From an uncultured Dysgonomonas sp. (GTDB lineage Bacteria > Bacteroidota > Bacteroidia > Bacteroidales > Dysgonomonadaceae), in NCBI GenBank assembly GCA_945273835.1, contig CALYPL010000003.1, positions 1 to 64,000 on the forward strand: DNA of 64,000 nt, read 5' to 3'. Of the stretch, positions 37,389-48,674 are shown piece by piece. Within the stretch, counting starts at the first letter, position 1. Each line of letters begins with the position of its first letter. A program made the translations under genes and the position numbers. Under the pieces are notes generated by a model, which made no database searches, had not been told where the DNA came from, and saw only the letters and a program-made list of their open reading frames with translations.

Positions 37389-38078
37389 ATGAATAAATCG
37401 ATCTTTACATTAATTGCAATCATAGGGATGTTTTGGAATTATTCAGATGCTACTTCAGCCCAAAGTAAAATTAACGCTATAAATAATAAAAATCAGAAAA
37501 TCATGAAATTTGAATTAATGACGTTGCCTTACGCAACAGACGCTTTAGAGCCTGTAATCAGCAAGCAAACTATTGAGCTTCATCATGGCAAGCATCTTCA
37601 AACATATGTTAATAACCTAAATAACCTGCTTCCGGGATCGAAATTTGAAAATGCGGATCTTGAAACTATTGTTCGCGAAAGCGATGGTGGTATTTTTAAC
37701 AATGCCGGTCAGATATTGAATCACAATTTGTATTTCACTTCGTTCAAGAAAAACGGAGGCGGAGAACCTAAAGGCAAATTGGCTGAAGCTATCAAATCTC
37801 AATACGGTTCGTTCGATAACTTCAAAAAAGAATTTTCTGATGCAGCCGTTAGCCTTTTCGGATCAGGTTGGGCATGGTTAGCTAAAGATAAAGCAGGCAA
37901 ATTGTCTATCTTGAAAGAACAAAACGCAGGCAATCCGGTTAAAGAAGGATTAGTACCTATTCTTGGATTCGATGTATGGGAACACTCTTACTATCTGGAT
38001 TATCAAAACCGCCGTGCCGATCATATTGCAAAATTATGGGATATAATTGATTGGGATGTGGTAAGCGCACGCTATTGA
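37389..38078 (+). CDS. sodB: Fe/Mn superoxide dismutase with possible signal peptide
   Basis: It dismutates superoxide to oxygen and peroxide. The catalytic part begins MKFELMTLPYATDALEPVIS at codon 39. Metal ligands are His in ELHHGKHLQTYV, His in GQILNHNLYF, and Asp and His in GFDVWEHSYYLDY. The second-shell Gln sits in NNAGQILNH, a pattern known from cambialistic enzymes of this group. The frame is open for another 38 codons upstream, and these encode a signal peptide-like segment (IFTLIAIIGMFW, then ATSAQS). The long form would be exported, the internal ATG at 37503 would give a normal cytoplasmic enzyme, and the choice is unresolved. Confidence 0.9.
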   Translation: MNKSIFTLIAIIGMFWNYSDATSAQSKINAINNKNQKIMKFELMTLPYATDALEPVISKQTIELHHGKHLQTYVNNLNNLLPGSKFENADLETIVRESDGGIFNNAGQILNHNLYFTSFKKNGGGEPKGKLAEAIKSQYGSFDNFKKEFSDAAVSLFGSGWAWLAKDKAGKLSILKEQNAGNPVKEGLVPILGFDVWEHSYYLDYQNRRADHIAKLWDIIDWDVVSARY

Positions 38079-38109
38079 TTGATCCTATATATATAAATTG
38101 TTTGGTTAT

Positions 38110-38142
38110 AAGGCAGCCTCTTTCAAATGGCTGCCTTAATTT
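38110..38142 (+). terminator. intrinsic terminator of the superoxide dismutase gene
   Basis: A perfect 9-bp stem, aaggcagcc (38110-38118) with ggctgcctt (38129-38137), is followed by aatttatt. Confidence 0.75.
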
Positions 38143-38209
38143 ATTCAGACATTATGCTAAATTTGCAATAGTTAAAACTATATTTTACAACAAATATCAT
38201 TTTATTTCT

Positions 38210-38217
38210 TAAATTTG
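38210..38217 (+). promoter_or_regulatory. -7 box of fba
   Basis: TAAATTTG fits TAnnTTTG. The leader of about 50 bases contains a small hairpin (attgg with ccaat). Confidence 0.6.
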
Positions 38218-38269
38218 CATTGGATTATAAACCAATCAAAATATTTATTAAAAATAAATCTATAAAACA

Positions 38270-39268
38270 ATGGTTAACTACAAAGATTTAGGACTTGTAA
38301 ACACCAGAGACATGTTTGCTAAGGCCGTAAAAGGAGGATATGCGATTCCTGCTTTCAATTTCAACAATATGGAACAATTGCAGGCTATTATTCAGGCTGC
38401 ATCAGAAACAAAGTCGCCTGTTATCCTTCAGGTATCAAAAGGCGCACGTCAGTATGCAAGCCCAATCCTTCTTCGTTATATGGCTGAAGGTGCGGTAGCA
38501 TATGCTAAGTCTCTTGGATGGGAAAAACCTCAAATCGTTCTTCACCTTGACCATGGCGATTCTTTTGAAACTTGTAAAGATTGTATCGACTCTGGTTTCT
38601 CTTCTGTAATGATCGACGGTTCACACCTTCCTTACGAAGAAAATATCGCCCTTACAAAAAAAGTTGTGGATTATGCTCACCAATTCGATGTAACAGTTGA
38701 AGGTGAACTTGGTGTATTGGCTGGTGTTGAAGATGAAGTATCTGCTGAACATCATACATACACACGTCCTGAAGAAGTTGTAGATTTCGCTACTCGCACA
38801 GGTTGCGATTCATTGGCTATCTCAATAGGTACTTCACACGGTGCTAACAAATTCACTCCGGAACAATGCGAACGCGATGCTAACGGTATCTTGGTTCCAC
38901 CACCATTACGTTTCGACATCCTTGAAGGTTGCGAAAAAGAACTTCCCGGATTCCCTATCGTATTGCACGGAGCATCATCAGTTCCTCAAGAAGAAGTTGC
39001 TACAATCAACAAATACGGCGGTGCGCTCAAAGATGCAATCGGTATCCCAGAAGAACAATTGCGTAAAGCAGCTAAATCAGCAGTTTGCAAAATCAATATC
39101 GACTCTGACAGCCGTTTAGCTATGACTGCTGCAATTCGTGAAGTATTCGCTAACAAACCTGCAGAATTCGACCCACGTAAATATCTTGGTCCTGCTCGCG
39201 AAAACATGAAAAAACTTTACAAGCACAAAATCGAAGCCGTTCTTGGCAGTGCAGGTAAAGCTGAATAA
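38270..39268 (+). CDS. fba: class II fructose-bisphosphate aldolase
   Basis: A zinc enzyme of glycolysis and gluconeogenesis that splits fructose-1,6-bisphosphate. The 332-aa protein shows zinc ligands in VLHLDHGDSFE (two His), the catalytic region EGELGVLAGVED, TSHGANKF and a phosphate-binding LHGASSVPQEEV. Codon choice is strongly biased toward clean, repetitive codons, as expected for a highly expressed gene. It is monocistronic, with its own promoter and terminator. Confidence 0.96.
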   Translation: MVNYKDLGLVNTRDMFAKAVKGGYAIPAFNFNNMEQLQAIIQAASETKSPVILQVSKGARQYASPILLRYMAEGAVAYAKSLGWEKPQIVLHLDHGDSFETCKDCIDSGFSSVMIDGSHLPYEENIALTKKVVDYAHQFDVTVEGELGVLAGVEDEVSAEHHTYTRPEEVVDFATRTGCDSLAISIGTSHGANKFTPEQCERDANGILVPPPLRFDILEGCEKELPGFPIVLHGASSVPQEEVATINKYGGALKDAIGIPEEQLRKAAKSAVCKINIDSDSRLAMTAAIREVFANKPAEFDPRKYLGPARENMKKLYKHKIEAVLGSAGKAE

Positions 39269-39295
39269 AGGCTGATTCCTTTAATTATCATAAAT

Positions 39296-39335
39296 AAAGC
39301 ACGGATACGTTAAAGTATCTGTGCTTTACTTTTTA
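39296..39335 (+). terminator. intrinsic terminator of fba
   Basis: A 13-bp stem with one G-U pair, aaagcacggatac (39296-39308) with gtatctgtgcttt (39315-39327), is followed by actttttaa. Confidence 0.85.
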
Positions 39336-39363
39336 ATGGACAATCCTTCTAAAAATTTATTAT

Positions 39364-39371
39364 TAACTTTG
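39364..39371 (+). promoter_or_regulatory. -7 box of the LuxR-type regulator gene
   Basis: TAACTTTG fits TAnnTTTG, 19 bases before the ATG. Confidence 0.5.
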
Positions 39372-39389
39372 GAATAAATAAAAGTCGAT

Positions 39390-40265
39390 ATGTTTTTTTT
39401 AGACGCATCATCCATTCTTTCAGAAATCGTTGAAGCACGACACGAACTGATACCGGTTATAAATCGTTTCGGAATTCGTTTAGGATTGTCAGACAAAACG
39501 ATTAAAGAGGTATGCGCCGAAGCGAATATCAACATGGACTTTTTTCTGATTATTCTGAATACGTACATAAACGAAGATTATTTCCCTGAAAAGAAACTTC
39601 AAAAGATCGACATAAGTCTTGTAATCAAATACCTGAATCAGACGGATAGTTATCTCGTTCATGGACAGTTGCATAACCTTGAAAAGCATCTCAATGCTTT
39701 TATCGCGATGAGCGACCCGAATAACCGACAATTTGAGATCATCCGCAAATTGTTTGTTGAGTTTAAAGAAGCTCTGACAGACCAGATGCACAAAGATGTC
39801 ATGGACAGAAACATTCCTTTGGAAATGATTCTGGATATGAAACGCATCTACATCAAGCATATTTCGGGCAATTACAACGACAATCTTTGCTATGCTGTGG
39901 TTTTCACTATTGACAGCCTGCAACGTGACATCGAGAACCATAACCGCATTCGCGACAAGGTTCTTAAACCGATTATTCAGGATCTTGAAGAATCGGGCAT
40001 TGACAATTGGCAAGAGCTTATCGGGCATAGCCCTATCGAAAAACGTAAAGAGCATGAGCTTTCACTGCGTGAGCTTGACGTGCTGAAATTGGTTGCTCAA
40101 GGATTAATCAATAAAGAGATTGCCGACAAACTTAATATAAGTCTGAATACGGTACTCTCGCATCGTAAAAATATTACCGCAAAACTTGGCATTAAAACTG
40201 TTTCTGGGCTGATATTTTATTGTATATCGCACGGCTACTTAATGGCTGACGAAGTGGAATTGTAG
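39390..40265 (+). CDS. LuxR-type transcription regulator with RIC/ScdA-like N-terminus
   Basis: 291 aa. Residues 1-55 (EARHELIPVINRFGIRLGLSDKTIKEVCAEANINMDFFLIILNTY) resemble the ScdA/RIC N-terminal domain (DUF542). The CC pair in the usual GIDYCCGG motif is absent here (GIRLGLSD). The middle part (about 80-200) is helical with several His (VHGQLHNLEKHL, MHKDVM, IKHISGN) and may be a degenerate hemerythrin-like bundle. The C-terminus is a LuxR/GerE helix-turn-helix: LSLRELDVLKLVAQGLINKEIADKLNISLNTVLSHRKNITAKLGI. It stands alone; no partner histidine kinase is adjacent, which suggests a one-component regulator. The signal is unknown. Confidence 0.85.
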   Translation: MFFLDASSILSEIVEARHELIPVINRFGIRLGLSDKTIKEVCAEANINMDFFLIILNTYINEDYFPEKKLQKIDISLVIKYLNQTDSYLVHGQLHNLEKHLNAFIAMSDPNNRQFEIIRKLFVEFKEALTDQMHKDVMDRNIPLEMILDMKRIYIKHISGNYNDNLCYAVVFTIDSLQRDIENHNRIRDKVLKPIIQDLEESGIDNWQELIGHSPIEKRKEHELSLRELDVLKLVAQGLINKEIADKLNISLNTVLSHRKNITAKLGIKTVSGLIFYCISHGYLMADEVEL

Positions 40266-40329
40266 CTTTCTGCAGCCATCCTATTTTACCTTTCATTTTT
40301 TACTTACATCTATTTCTTAACATTATGTT

Positions 40330-40371
40330 ATAAAAAAGAAAGTCGCCCATTTTTCAGATGGACAACTTTCT
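40330..40371 (-). terminator. terminator of the tricorn protease gene
   Basis: agaaagt (40337-40343) and ccat (40347-40350) pair with atgg (40358-40361) and actttct (40365-40371), with a small internal loop. On the minus strand the stem is followed by TTTTTATAAC. Confidence 0.75.
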
Positions 40372-40398
40372 AAACTTATAGTTTGTTTTTCGATCAAT

Positions 40399-43300
40399 TT
40401 ATTTGCTGAAATCACGTGGAGCCGGAACCGGTTTTAACGGTTCACGGTTCTTTAAATCTTTCATTACTTCTTCGATTGCACGATTCAACTGCTGATCTTC
40501 GCCGTTCCATTCTTTTAGGGGATCATTGTCAATCAATATATCAGGGTCAACGCCATGGTTTTCGATAATCCAATTACCTGTTTTAGCATCATAGCTTGTA
40601 AAGAATGGCACACGCATATCCGTTCCATCAATAAACGGCATTGACGCTGTAATCCCTACTATACCGCCCCAAGTACGTGTTCCGATCAGTTTTCCTAATT
40701 TAAGCGCACGGAATCCCCAAGGGAACAGATCGCCGTCTGAAGCTGAATATTTGTTGATCAGACATACTTTAGGTCCTACCTGAATTGCGTCCGGTACTGT
40801 ACCGATACGGTTTGAACCACGACGCGTTGTCAGACGATAAGGTTCACGTGATAAGCGTTCAAGTATCATCGGCGAAACATTACCTCCACCGTTGGCACGG
40901 TCGTCAATGATCAGCCCTTCTTTATCTAATTGTGGATAGAAGTGGCGAACAAACTCATTCAGCCCCTCAGGTCCCATATTTGGAATATATATATATCCTA
41001 TTTTACCGCCCGAAGCTTTATCTACCTTCTTGATATTTTCCTGCACCCAATCGTAATGGTAGAGTGAATATTCTTCTTCTAAAGGTTTTATCACGATTTT
41101 GCGTGCTCCGGCTAATTGCGGTTTGCTATTCAACGAGATTTCAGTCGGAACGTTTGCTTTATCGACTAAGAGGGCATACATATCTTTTACACTATTGGTC
41201 GGTACGCCATCTATGGCAACAACGTACTCTCCTACTTTGGCATCAATTCCCTGCTCGGTCAACGGCGAACGTAGTTCTTCGCTCCAAGAAGCACCTTGCA
41301 ATATCTTTTCGAGGCGGAAGAAACCGCTTTTATCTCTTGATATTTCTGCTCCTAAAAGTCCTGTCTTAATACGTTTCGGACGATCGGTTTCGCCCGGATT
41401 GATGTATGCGTGTCCGACATTCAACTCGCCGATCATTTCGCCGATAATGTAGTTCAGATCTATACGCGTTTTGGCATATGGCACTAAGACATTGTATTTG
41501 CGATATATTTCGTCCCAGTTCACTCCGTGCATGTTTTCGAGATAAAACCCGTCACGGTATATACGCCATGCTTCGTCAAATATCTGCGCCCATTCTTGTG
41601 CATAATCGGTTTTGATTTTCATGTTCGATAAGTCGACATTTTTCGACAAATCGACTTTGCCTTGCGGCATATCGGTTACATAAACACTTTTGCCTTTAAG
41701 GAATGATGCTTTGGTTCCTGCTGCGGCAACTGACATCATAGCTCCTTGTGCAACCAATTCTTCGCTTTGTTTGTCAAGGTCATAAACATAGGTAGCTTTA
41801 CGACCGAAGTAATATACTTTTTTGCCGTCTGAGTAGATATTTGAGTAATTTGATGGCGCAATCGGCAATTTGGCTATGCGATCTCCTATTCCGTCAATAT
41901 CTATTTTAACCGCCAGTGCTTTTTCTGAATCGGTTTTAGGTTCTTCTTTTTTGTTGTCTTTCTTGTTTGCAACCGCATCGGTTTTAACTTTTACGACTGG
42001 GTCTTTTTGTATAAACGGCGATGGGGTATTTTTATCCAACATGATCATATACACACCATATAGGTCAGTATATATATGATTCCATTCAAGCCAACCGTAT
42101 TGTGGCACGAAGTCTCTGGCTGATGTAAACAACAGATATTTACCGTCTGTGCTGAATACTGAATTTTCGGAGTCGTACCATTTATCGGTAACCGCATATT
42201 CTTTCTTATCGTCAATATTATATATATAAATGACGCTTAGATTATTTTCGGCTACCCGTGAATAGGTCAGCCATTTACTATCGGGCGAGAAACTTACGTT
42301 TTTAGGTTGACCGGCTGGATCTTGCAGAATTAGGGTTTCTTTACCCGAAGGTACGTCTACTAATACGATACGGTTTTTACGATCGGTATAAACAATTTTT
42401 TTGGCATCCTTGCTCCAGACAAATCTGCTGATATAAGTGGGTTTTTCTTTCGATGTGTTGACACGTTTTCCTTCCAACCTTTTTATAGGTGTATTGGAGA
42501 AAGTGAGTTGTTTTATTTCGCCGTTTTCGGCATCTTGTATAAACAGTTCTGTTTCTGTGGTAACGTCGGAGATATAGGCTATGTATTTGCCGTCGGGCGA
42601 CCATTGGGCTGCTCTTTCATGCGCTCCGGGTGTGCGTGTTATATTTTTAGTTACTCCTTTTTCGACCGGCACATTAAAGACTTCGCCTCGTGCTGTTATT
42701 GCCAAACGTGAACCGTCGGGCGAAAGGCCTGCGGCATTCACATAGTTAGCACCATCCTTTATATCTCCCCGAGCGTAAATATTGTCTGATCTCAGTGTAA
42801 TATTCACTTTCTCCGGTGTCTTGGTGGTTGCATCCATCTTGTAGATGTATCCGGCGTTTTCAAATACGATGAGATTTCCGTGACAAGTTGGAAATTTCAC
42901 ATCATAATCGGTAAACTGAGTGACTTTTTGTGTTTGTTTTGTTTTTGTGTTATACACAAAAATATTCATCGTGCGGTCACGGTCTGATATAAAGTATATC
43001 TCGTCACCGATCCACATCGGCATAATGTCTTGTGCCTTGTTGTTTGTTATATTCACCACTTGTTTTTCGGCAGGGTTATAAACCCAAATATCGTCTGCCA
43101 TACCACCTTGATAATATTTCCATGTACGGAATTCACGCATTACACGGTTGTAAGCAAGTTGTTTGCCATCGGGCGAATAGCTGCAGAAACCGCCTTCGGG
43201 CAACGGAATAACGTTTGATAAACCGCCTTCTTTGTTCACGGTGTAAAGTTTTCCTGAAAATCCGTCGCTGATACGATTGCGGTAAATGATGTTAGTACCA

Positions 43301-43683
43301 TCGGGAGTCCAACCCATTACCATGTTGTTAGGTCCCATACGGTCTGCAAGGTCATCACGTTTGTTGGTGGCTGTATAAGTGATACGCAAAGGTTCGCCGC
43401 CTTGTGCTGGTATAGTGTATACTTCTGTGTTGCCATCGTATTGTCCTGTGAATGCAATGGTTTTGCCATCGGGCGAATAATGGGCAAACATTTCGTATCC
43501 TACGTGCGAAGTCAGACGCCGGGCTTCTCCTCCAGTTATAGGGACTTTGTATAAATCTCCTGCGTACGAGAATACGATCTCACTACCGTTTGTTGAAGGA
43601 AAACGCAACAAACGTGCTTCCTGTGCCGTTACTGTCATTAAAAACAGTGCAGGAAGAATAAGTAATAACTTTAATCTTCTCAT
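40399..43683 (-). CDS. tricorn protease homologue (S41 family, exported)
   Basis: 1094 aa with signal peptide LLLILPALFLMTVTAQ. The N-terminal half is a set of WD40/TolB-like beta-propeller repeats (HYSPDGKTIAFTG, QWSPDGKYIAYISD, SFSPDSKWLTYS) that gate access. The PDZ domain lies near 790-860 (LTEQGIDAKVGEYVVAIDGVPTNS). The C-terminal S41 serine protease domain has GYIYIPNMGPEGLNEF, DDRANGGGNVSPM and the nucleophile region NKYSASDGDLFPWGF. It would degrade peptides in the periplasm. It is preceded by a secreted BamE-like gene 47 bases upstream with no obvious promoter between, so the two are probably co-transcribed. Confidence 0.93.
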   Translation of the reverse strand: MRRLKLLLILPALFLMTVTAQEARLLRFPSTNGSEIVFSYAGDLYKVPITGGEARRLTSHVGYEMFAHYSPDGKTIAFTGQYDGNTEVYTIPAQGGEPLRITYTATNKRDDLADRMGPNNMVMGWTPDGTNIIYRNRISDGFSGKLYTVNKEGGLSNVIPLPEGGFCSYSPDGKQLAYNRVMREFRTWKYYQGGMADDIWVYNPAEKQVVNITNNKAQDIMPMWIGDEIYFISDRDRTMNIFVYNTKTKQTQKVTQFTDYDVKFPTCHGNLIVFENAGYIYKMDATTKTPEKVNITLRSDNIYARGDIKDGANYVNAAGLSPDGSRLAITARGEVFNVPVEKGVTKNITRTPGAHERAAQWSPDGKYIAYISDVTTETELFIQDAENGEIKQLTFSNTPIKRLEGKRVNTSKEKPTYISRFVWSKDAKKIVYTDRKNRIVLVDVPSGKETLILQDPAGQPKNVSFSPDSKWLTYSRVAENNLSVIYIYNIDDKKEYAVTDKWYDSENSVFSTDGKYLLFTSARDFVPQYGWLEWNHIYTDLYGVYMIMLDKNTPSPFIQKDPVVKVKTDAVANKKDNKKEEPKTDSEKALAVKIDIDGIGDRIAKLPIAPSNYSNIYSDGKKVYYFGRKATYVYDLDKQSEELVAQGAMMSVAAAGTKASFLKGKSVYVTDMPQGKVDLSKNVDLSNMKIKTDYAQEWAQIFDEAWRIYRDGFYLENMHGVNWDEIYRKYNVLVPYAKTRIDLNYIIGEMIGELNVGHAYINPGETDRPKRIKTGLLGAEISRDKSGFFRLEKILQGASWSEELRSPLTEQGIDAKVGEYVVAIDGVPTNSVKDMYALLVDKANVPTEISLNSKPQLAGARKIVIKPLEEEYSLYHYDWVQENIKKVDKASGGKIGYIYIPNMGPEGLNEFVRHFYPQLDKEGLIIDDRANGGGNVSPMILERLSREPYRLTTRRGSNRIGTVPDAIQVGPKVCLINKYSASDGDLFPWGFRALKLGKLIGTRTWGGIVGITASMPFIDGTDMRVPFFTSYDAKTGNWIIENHGVDPDILIDNDPLKEWNGEDQQLNRAIEEVMKDLKNREPLKPVPAPRDFSK

Positions 43684-43730
43684 ATATAATATATTAATTT
43701 AATTGTATGCTTAAGGTTATTTTCGGATTA

Positions 43731-44681
43731 TTATTGTATTCGGCTCAAAACATTGGCTCTGAAAACAAGTGTACCTGATGAATAGTTCCATGTTTCGACT
43801 GTTCCGTTTTTGGTTATTTCAAGGGGTTCGCCCCAAGCAAGACGACACATTTCTTTTGTCATGCCGGTTTTTACAACATTGTTTAATACATTGTTGAAAT
43901 TGATTTTGCCAAATTTTTTCAGATAAGTGTTATATTCTTCAACGGTATAAGCTTTTTGTCCGCCGTCAGAATATGGGTCTACCATTTCATATGGTACAAT
44001 TATGCGCTCTGCGTAACTGTTCTGAAGCAACAAGGATAATAGATATTTTTGAGGATCGAGCGTGACTCCGAGACATTTCCATTGCATGCCTTGCGCATTA
44101 TGTTTTACGGCTTGATTGTTAATCACATTTACAGGATTAACCAAGGCTTTTTGCGAAAATATATACGTCTTATTGATTAATTGTTGCTGCCGTTTTTCAT
44201 AGAATCCGATGACGATAAACGGAAAGGAAAGGTTTGAGCCTTGGCTGTCGTATCGGTAGTATACCGTTTCTCCTATGGATTGGTCTTGTAATTTGAGGTA
44301 ACTGTATCTGGCGTATTCTTCGGGATTATTTTTTGTCTGCGGATGGGCTATTACATCTACCACGTTGAAGCAACGTCCAACCAAGGCGTCGTATTGGGTA
44401 CTGTAACCGTCACCGACTTTATAGACATTTTTCCGATCGTTCAGTATCACATCGTCTTTTTTGTAGTTGATGACAAAGCCATCGTAACCCAGTTTTTGGG
44501 AATTATCGGGTAAACCTTTTACACATAATTGCTGTCCGATGTATTGTTGTGGGTCTGCCCCCACATAATTATGTATGCTGTCATATGGCAAAGTATGGGC
44601 TTCGATTGCTGCCTTTGCCTTGAATGTCATAAAAGTCAGTGATTGTAATATAATGAGCGAAATATAAATTCGTTTATTCAT
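43731..44681 (-). CDS. secreted protein with BamE/SmpA-like C-terminus
   Basis: 316 aa from ATG 44681 with a signal peptide (IYISLIILQSLTFMTFKAKA). The middle part (residues 20-230) has no recognised domain. The C-terminal VVKTGMTKEMCRLAWGEPLEITKNGTVETWNYSSGTLVF has the layout of the BamE/SmpA fold (GMTK...GEP...W.Y), a domain used in small outer membrane proteins. No lipobox is seen, so it is probably periplasmic. It lies directly upstream of the tricorn homologue. The function is unknown; a role in the same process is inference from position. Confidence 0.8.
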   Translation of the reverse strand: MNKRIYISLIILQSLTFMTFKAKAAIEAHTLPYDSIHNYVGADPQQYIGQQLCVKGLPDNSQKLGYDGFVINYKKDDVILNDRKNVYKVGDGYSTQYDALVGRCFNVVDVIAHPQTKNNPEEYARYSYLKLQDQSIGETVYYRYDSQGSNLSFPFIVIGFYEKRQQQLINKTYIFSQKALVNPVNVINNQAVKHNAQGMQWKCLGVTLDPQKYLLSLLLQNSYAERIIVPYEMVDPYSDGGQKAYTVEEYNTYLKKFGKINFNNVLNNVVKTGMTKEMCRLAWGEPLEITKNGTVETWNYSSGTLVFRANVLSRIQ

Positions 44682-44709
44682 TTTTTGAAGTTTGATTGAA
44701 CAAGAATAA

Positions 44710-44717
44710 CAAAGGTA
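44710..44717 (-). promoter_or_regulatory. candidate -7 box for the BamE-like/tricorn unit
   Basis: TACCTTTG on the minus strand fits TAnnTTTG, about 29 bases before ATG 44681. Confidence 0.4.
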
Positions 44718-45244
44718 ATTGTTTTTTAACACAAATATGCTCTAAAACCATTCAATCTGAAATAAAATAAACTGTTTTACGTTACATTAGTCAATGTATG
44801 AACATTCAACTATAATTGATACACGTGGTTCAACTGTTAATGTGTTGTTAAGATTAGGTGTTTTGCCGGTAATTATATCTTGAGCTTGGTTAAGTGGCTT
44901 TATGTTGGCTTAAGCTTTTAGGCTTATTGATTTTTACATATATCGGACAAGTTGATTATTAGTTTTGCTTTTGATACACATATTCCATCGTTTATTGTTC
45001 GGTTTGTTTAGTAATTGCTAAACAAAATCAAGTCGTACCTATTTTAGGTCTAAGACAACGAGTGTACTTACATATCACTAAGTATAAGAGTTGAATTATC
45101 TCTTTCATCGTATATCTATTTTCTATTCATAGTGTTAAATTTTATAAAGAAATCGCCATTCAGGGTGAAAGTGACTTTTTATTTTTTTTAAATGGAGAGG
45201 ATCATCGCTTCCGCCCAAAATGGCAATAACTATTCAGGTTTTTT
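44718..45244. other. gene-free gap of about 530 bases
   Basis: I see no gene here. It holds a perfect 9-bp inverted repeat, TTTGTTTAG (45003-45011) with CTAAACAAA (45018-45026) and a 6-base loop. Its role is uncertain because no clean U-tract follows on either strand. The region lies between the sus-like operon end and the start of the BamE-like unit. Confidence 0.6.
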
Positions 45245-47467
<2,223 letters not shown>

Positions 47468-47499
47468 TTATTTTTTTAATCAATTTCGTATTATGGAGA

Positions 47500-48642
47500 T
47501 TAATTTTCTGTCTTTACCGATTCTAACTTATATGTCATATTATCGGGGTCATTCAGATTGAGGGTAATCTTATATTTTCCGGCTTCAATTTTGATGTTAG
47601 CACCACCCTGCTCCAGTTTTCCGTTGGTACCTCCGTATTCAATGCCTCCCCATTTGTTATCGGCACGGAATTTAATTTCACCGTTTTTCAACGTAGTGGT
47701 CACAACAAAGGTTTGTTTATCCGTATCGAATCTGAAAGGTATGTCATTATCGGGTTTTTCATCCCAACCGTTAGCGGCATCTCCTACTATTCCTAATGTT
47801 TGTATGCTCTGCACTTTTGTGAGCGCGCTGTTTGACAAATCGAATTTGAAGAAATAATAGTTATTGGAATATATATTTCCGATATTCCCAGAATTGCCTG
47901 AACTGATCAGATTTATCACGTCAGCCTCAGCCTGTACATTCTGCCCGTCACTTAATCCCCAGTTTGCGGCATCATCCCATTCCGGCTGTCCTGTATTACC
48001 TATCTTTGGAATTGCGAGCTTAAATCCGTCGGCTGCTTTCCCGTTAAAATATATCCATCCTTGATAGTTTTGATCTTTGTTAAAGTCGAACAAACTTTGT
48101 GATGCAGACCAATCCCATCCGCTATAACCGCCTATCACCGTTACTTTAGGATAGTTGGCTTCACCATTGTAGGGGGTTAAATTGGCTGTTCGGATGTTTG
48201 AGTAGAGAACTGAATGATTGTTTGGATTTGTGCTGACTGTAATCTTCAATCTGAAGTCGAACAATTTTGTTGTATTGTGCTCAATGTTATATTTTTCATA
48301 CAAATCCATAATTGCATTGTTCATAGCCTTGTAAGTTATATCCAACGAGCGATTTGTTGTGTTTCCCAAATCTACGGCATTTGCAAACTCGTTACCGGCT
48401 ATATCCATTTGCAAGATATATTTGGGTACTGCCTGATAACCGAAATCGAACAGGCTCCAACGGAATGTTTCCACTATCTCTTTTTCTTTTGCAGCATCAA
48501 GCACGTAATTGGTTGCCGTCAGGCTGTCCAACTGCCCTGTTTGTGATGCGGAAGGATCGAAATAAGTTTTGTCTCCGTCATCGCACGAAAAGAATGTGGA
48601 TGCCAAAATAGTCAAAACTAAAAGTATATGATTTATTTTCAT
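47500..48642 (-). CDS. susE: SusE-type starch-binding surface lipoprotein
   Basis: 380 aa, lipoprotein signal LVLTILASTFFSC (Cys at 20) followed by acidic DDGDK, the Bacteroidota surface-export pattern. The N-terminal domain (about 40-180) resembles the SusE/SusF N-terminal fold. Two C-terminal modules (VIGGYSGWDWSASQSLFDFN and LGIVGDAANGWDEKPDNDIPF) look like the carbohydrate-binding SusE/F repeats, each beginning with a G-W motif. It would hold starch at the cell surface near SusC/SusD. It lies in the operon between susD and GH97. Confidence 0.86.
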   Translation of the reverse strand: MKINHILLVLTILASTFFSCDDGDKTYFDPSASQTGQLDSLTATNYVLDAAKEKEIVETFRWSLFDFGYQAVPKYILQMDIAGNEFANAVDLGNTTNRSLDITYKAMNNAIMDLYEKYNIEHNTTKLFDFRLKITVSTNPNNHSVLYSNIRTANLTPYNGEANYPKVTVIGGYSGWDWSASQSLFDFNKDQNYQGWIYFNGKAADGFKLAIPKIGNTGQPEWDDAANWGLSDGQNVQAEADVINLISSGNSGNIGNIYSNNYYFFKFDLSNSALTKVQSIQTLGIVGDAANGWDEKPDNDIPFRFDTDKQTFVVTTTLKNGEIKFRADNKWGGIEYGGTNGKLEQGGANIKIEAGKYKITLNLNDPDNMTYKLESVKTEN

Positions 48643-48674
48643 AATGTTTATTTTAACAAAAAATAATTAATCGA

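Noticed and set aside
37162-37392. 76-aa ORF starting in the tRNA (MICNLGVVGSNPTRGSE)
   Set aside because: It reads through tRNA-Thr and the terminator and is a known kind of false ORF.
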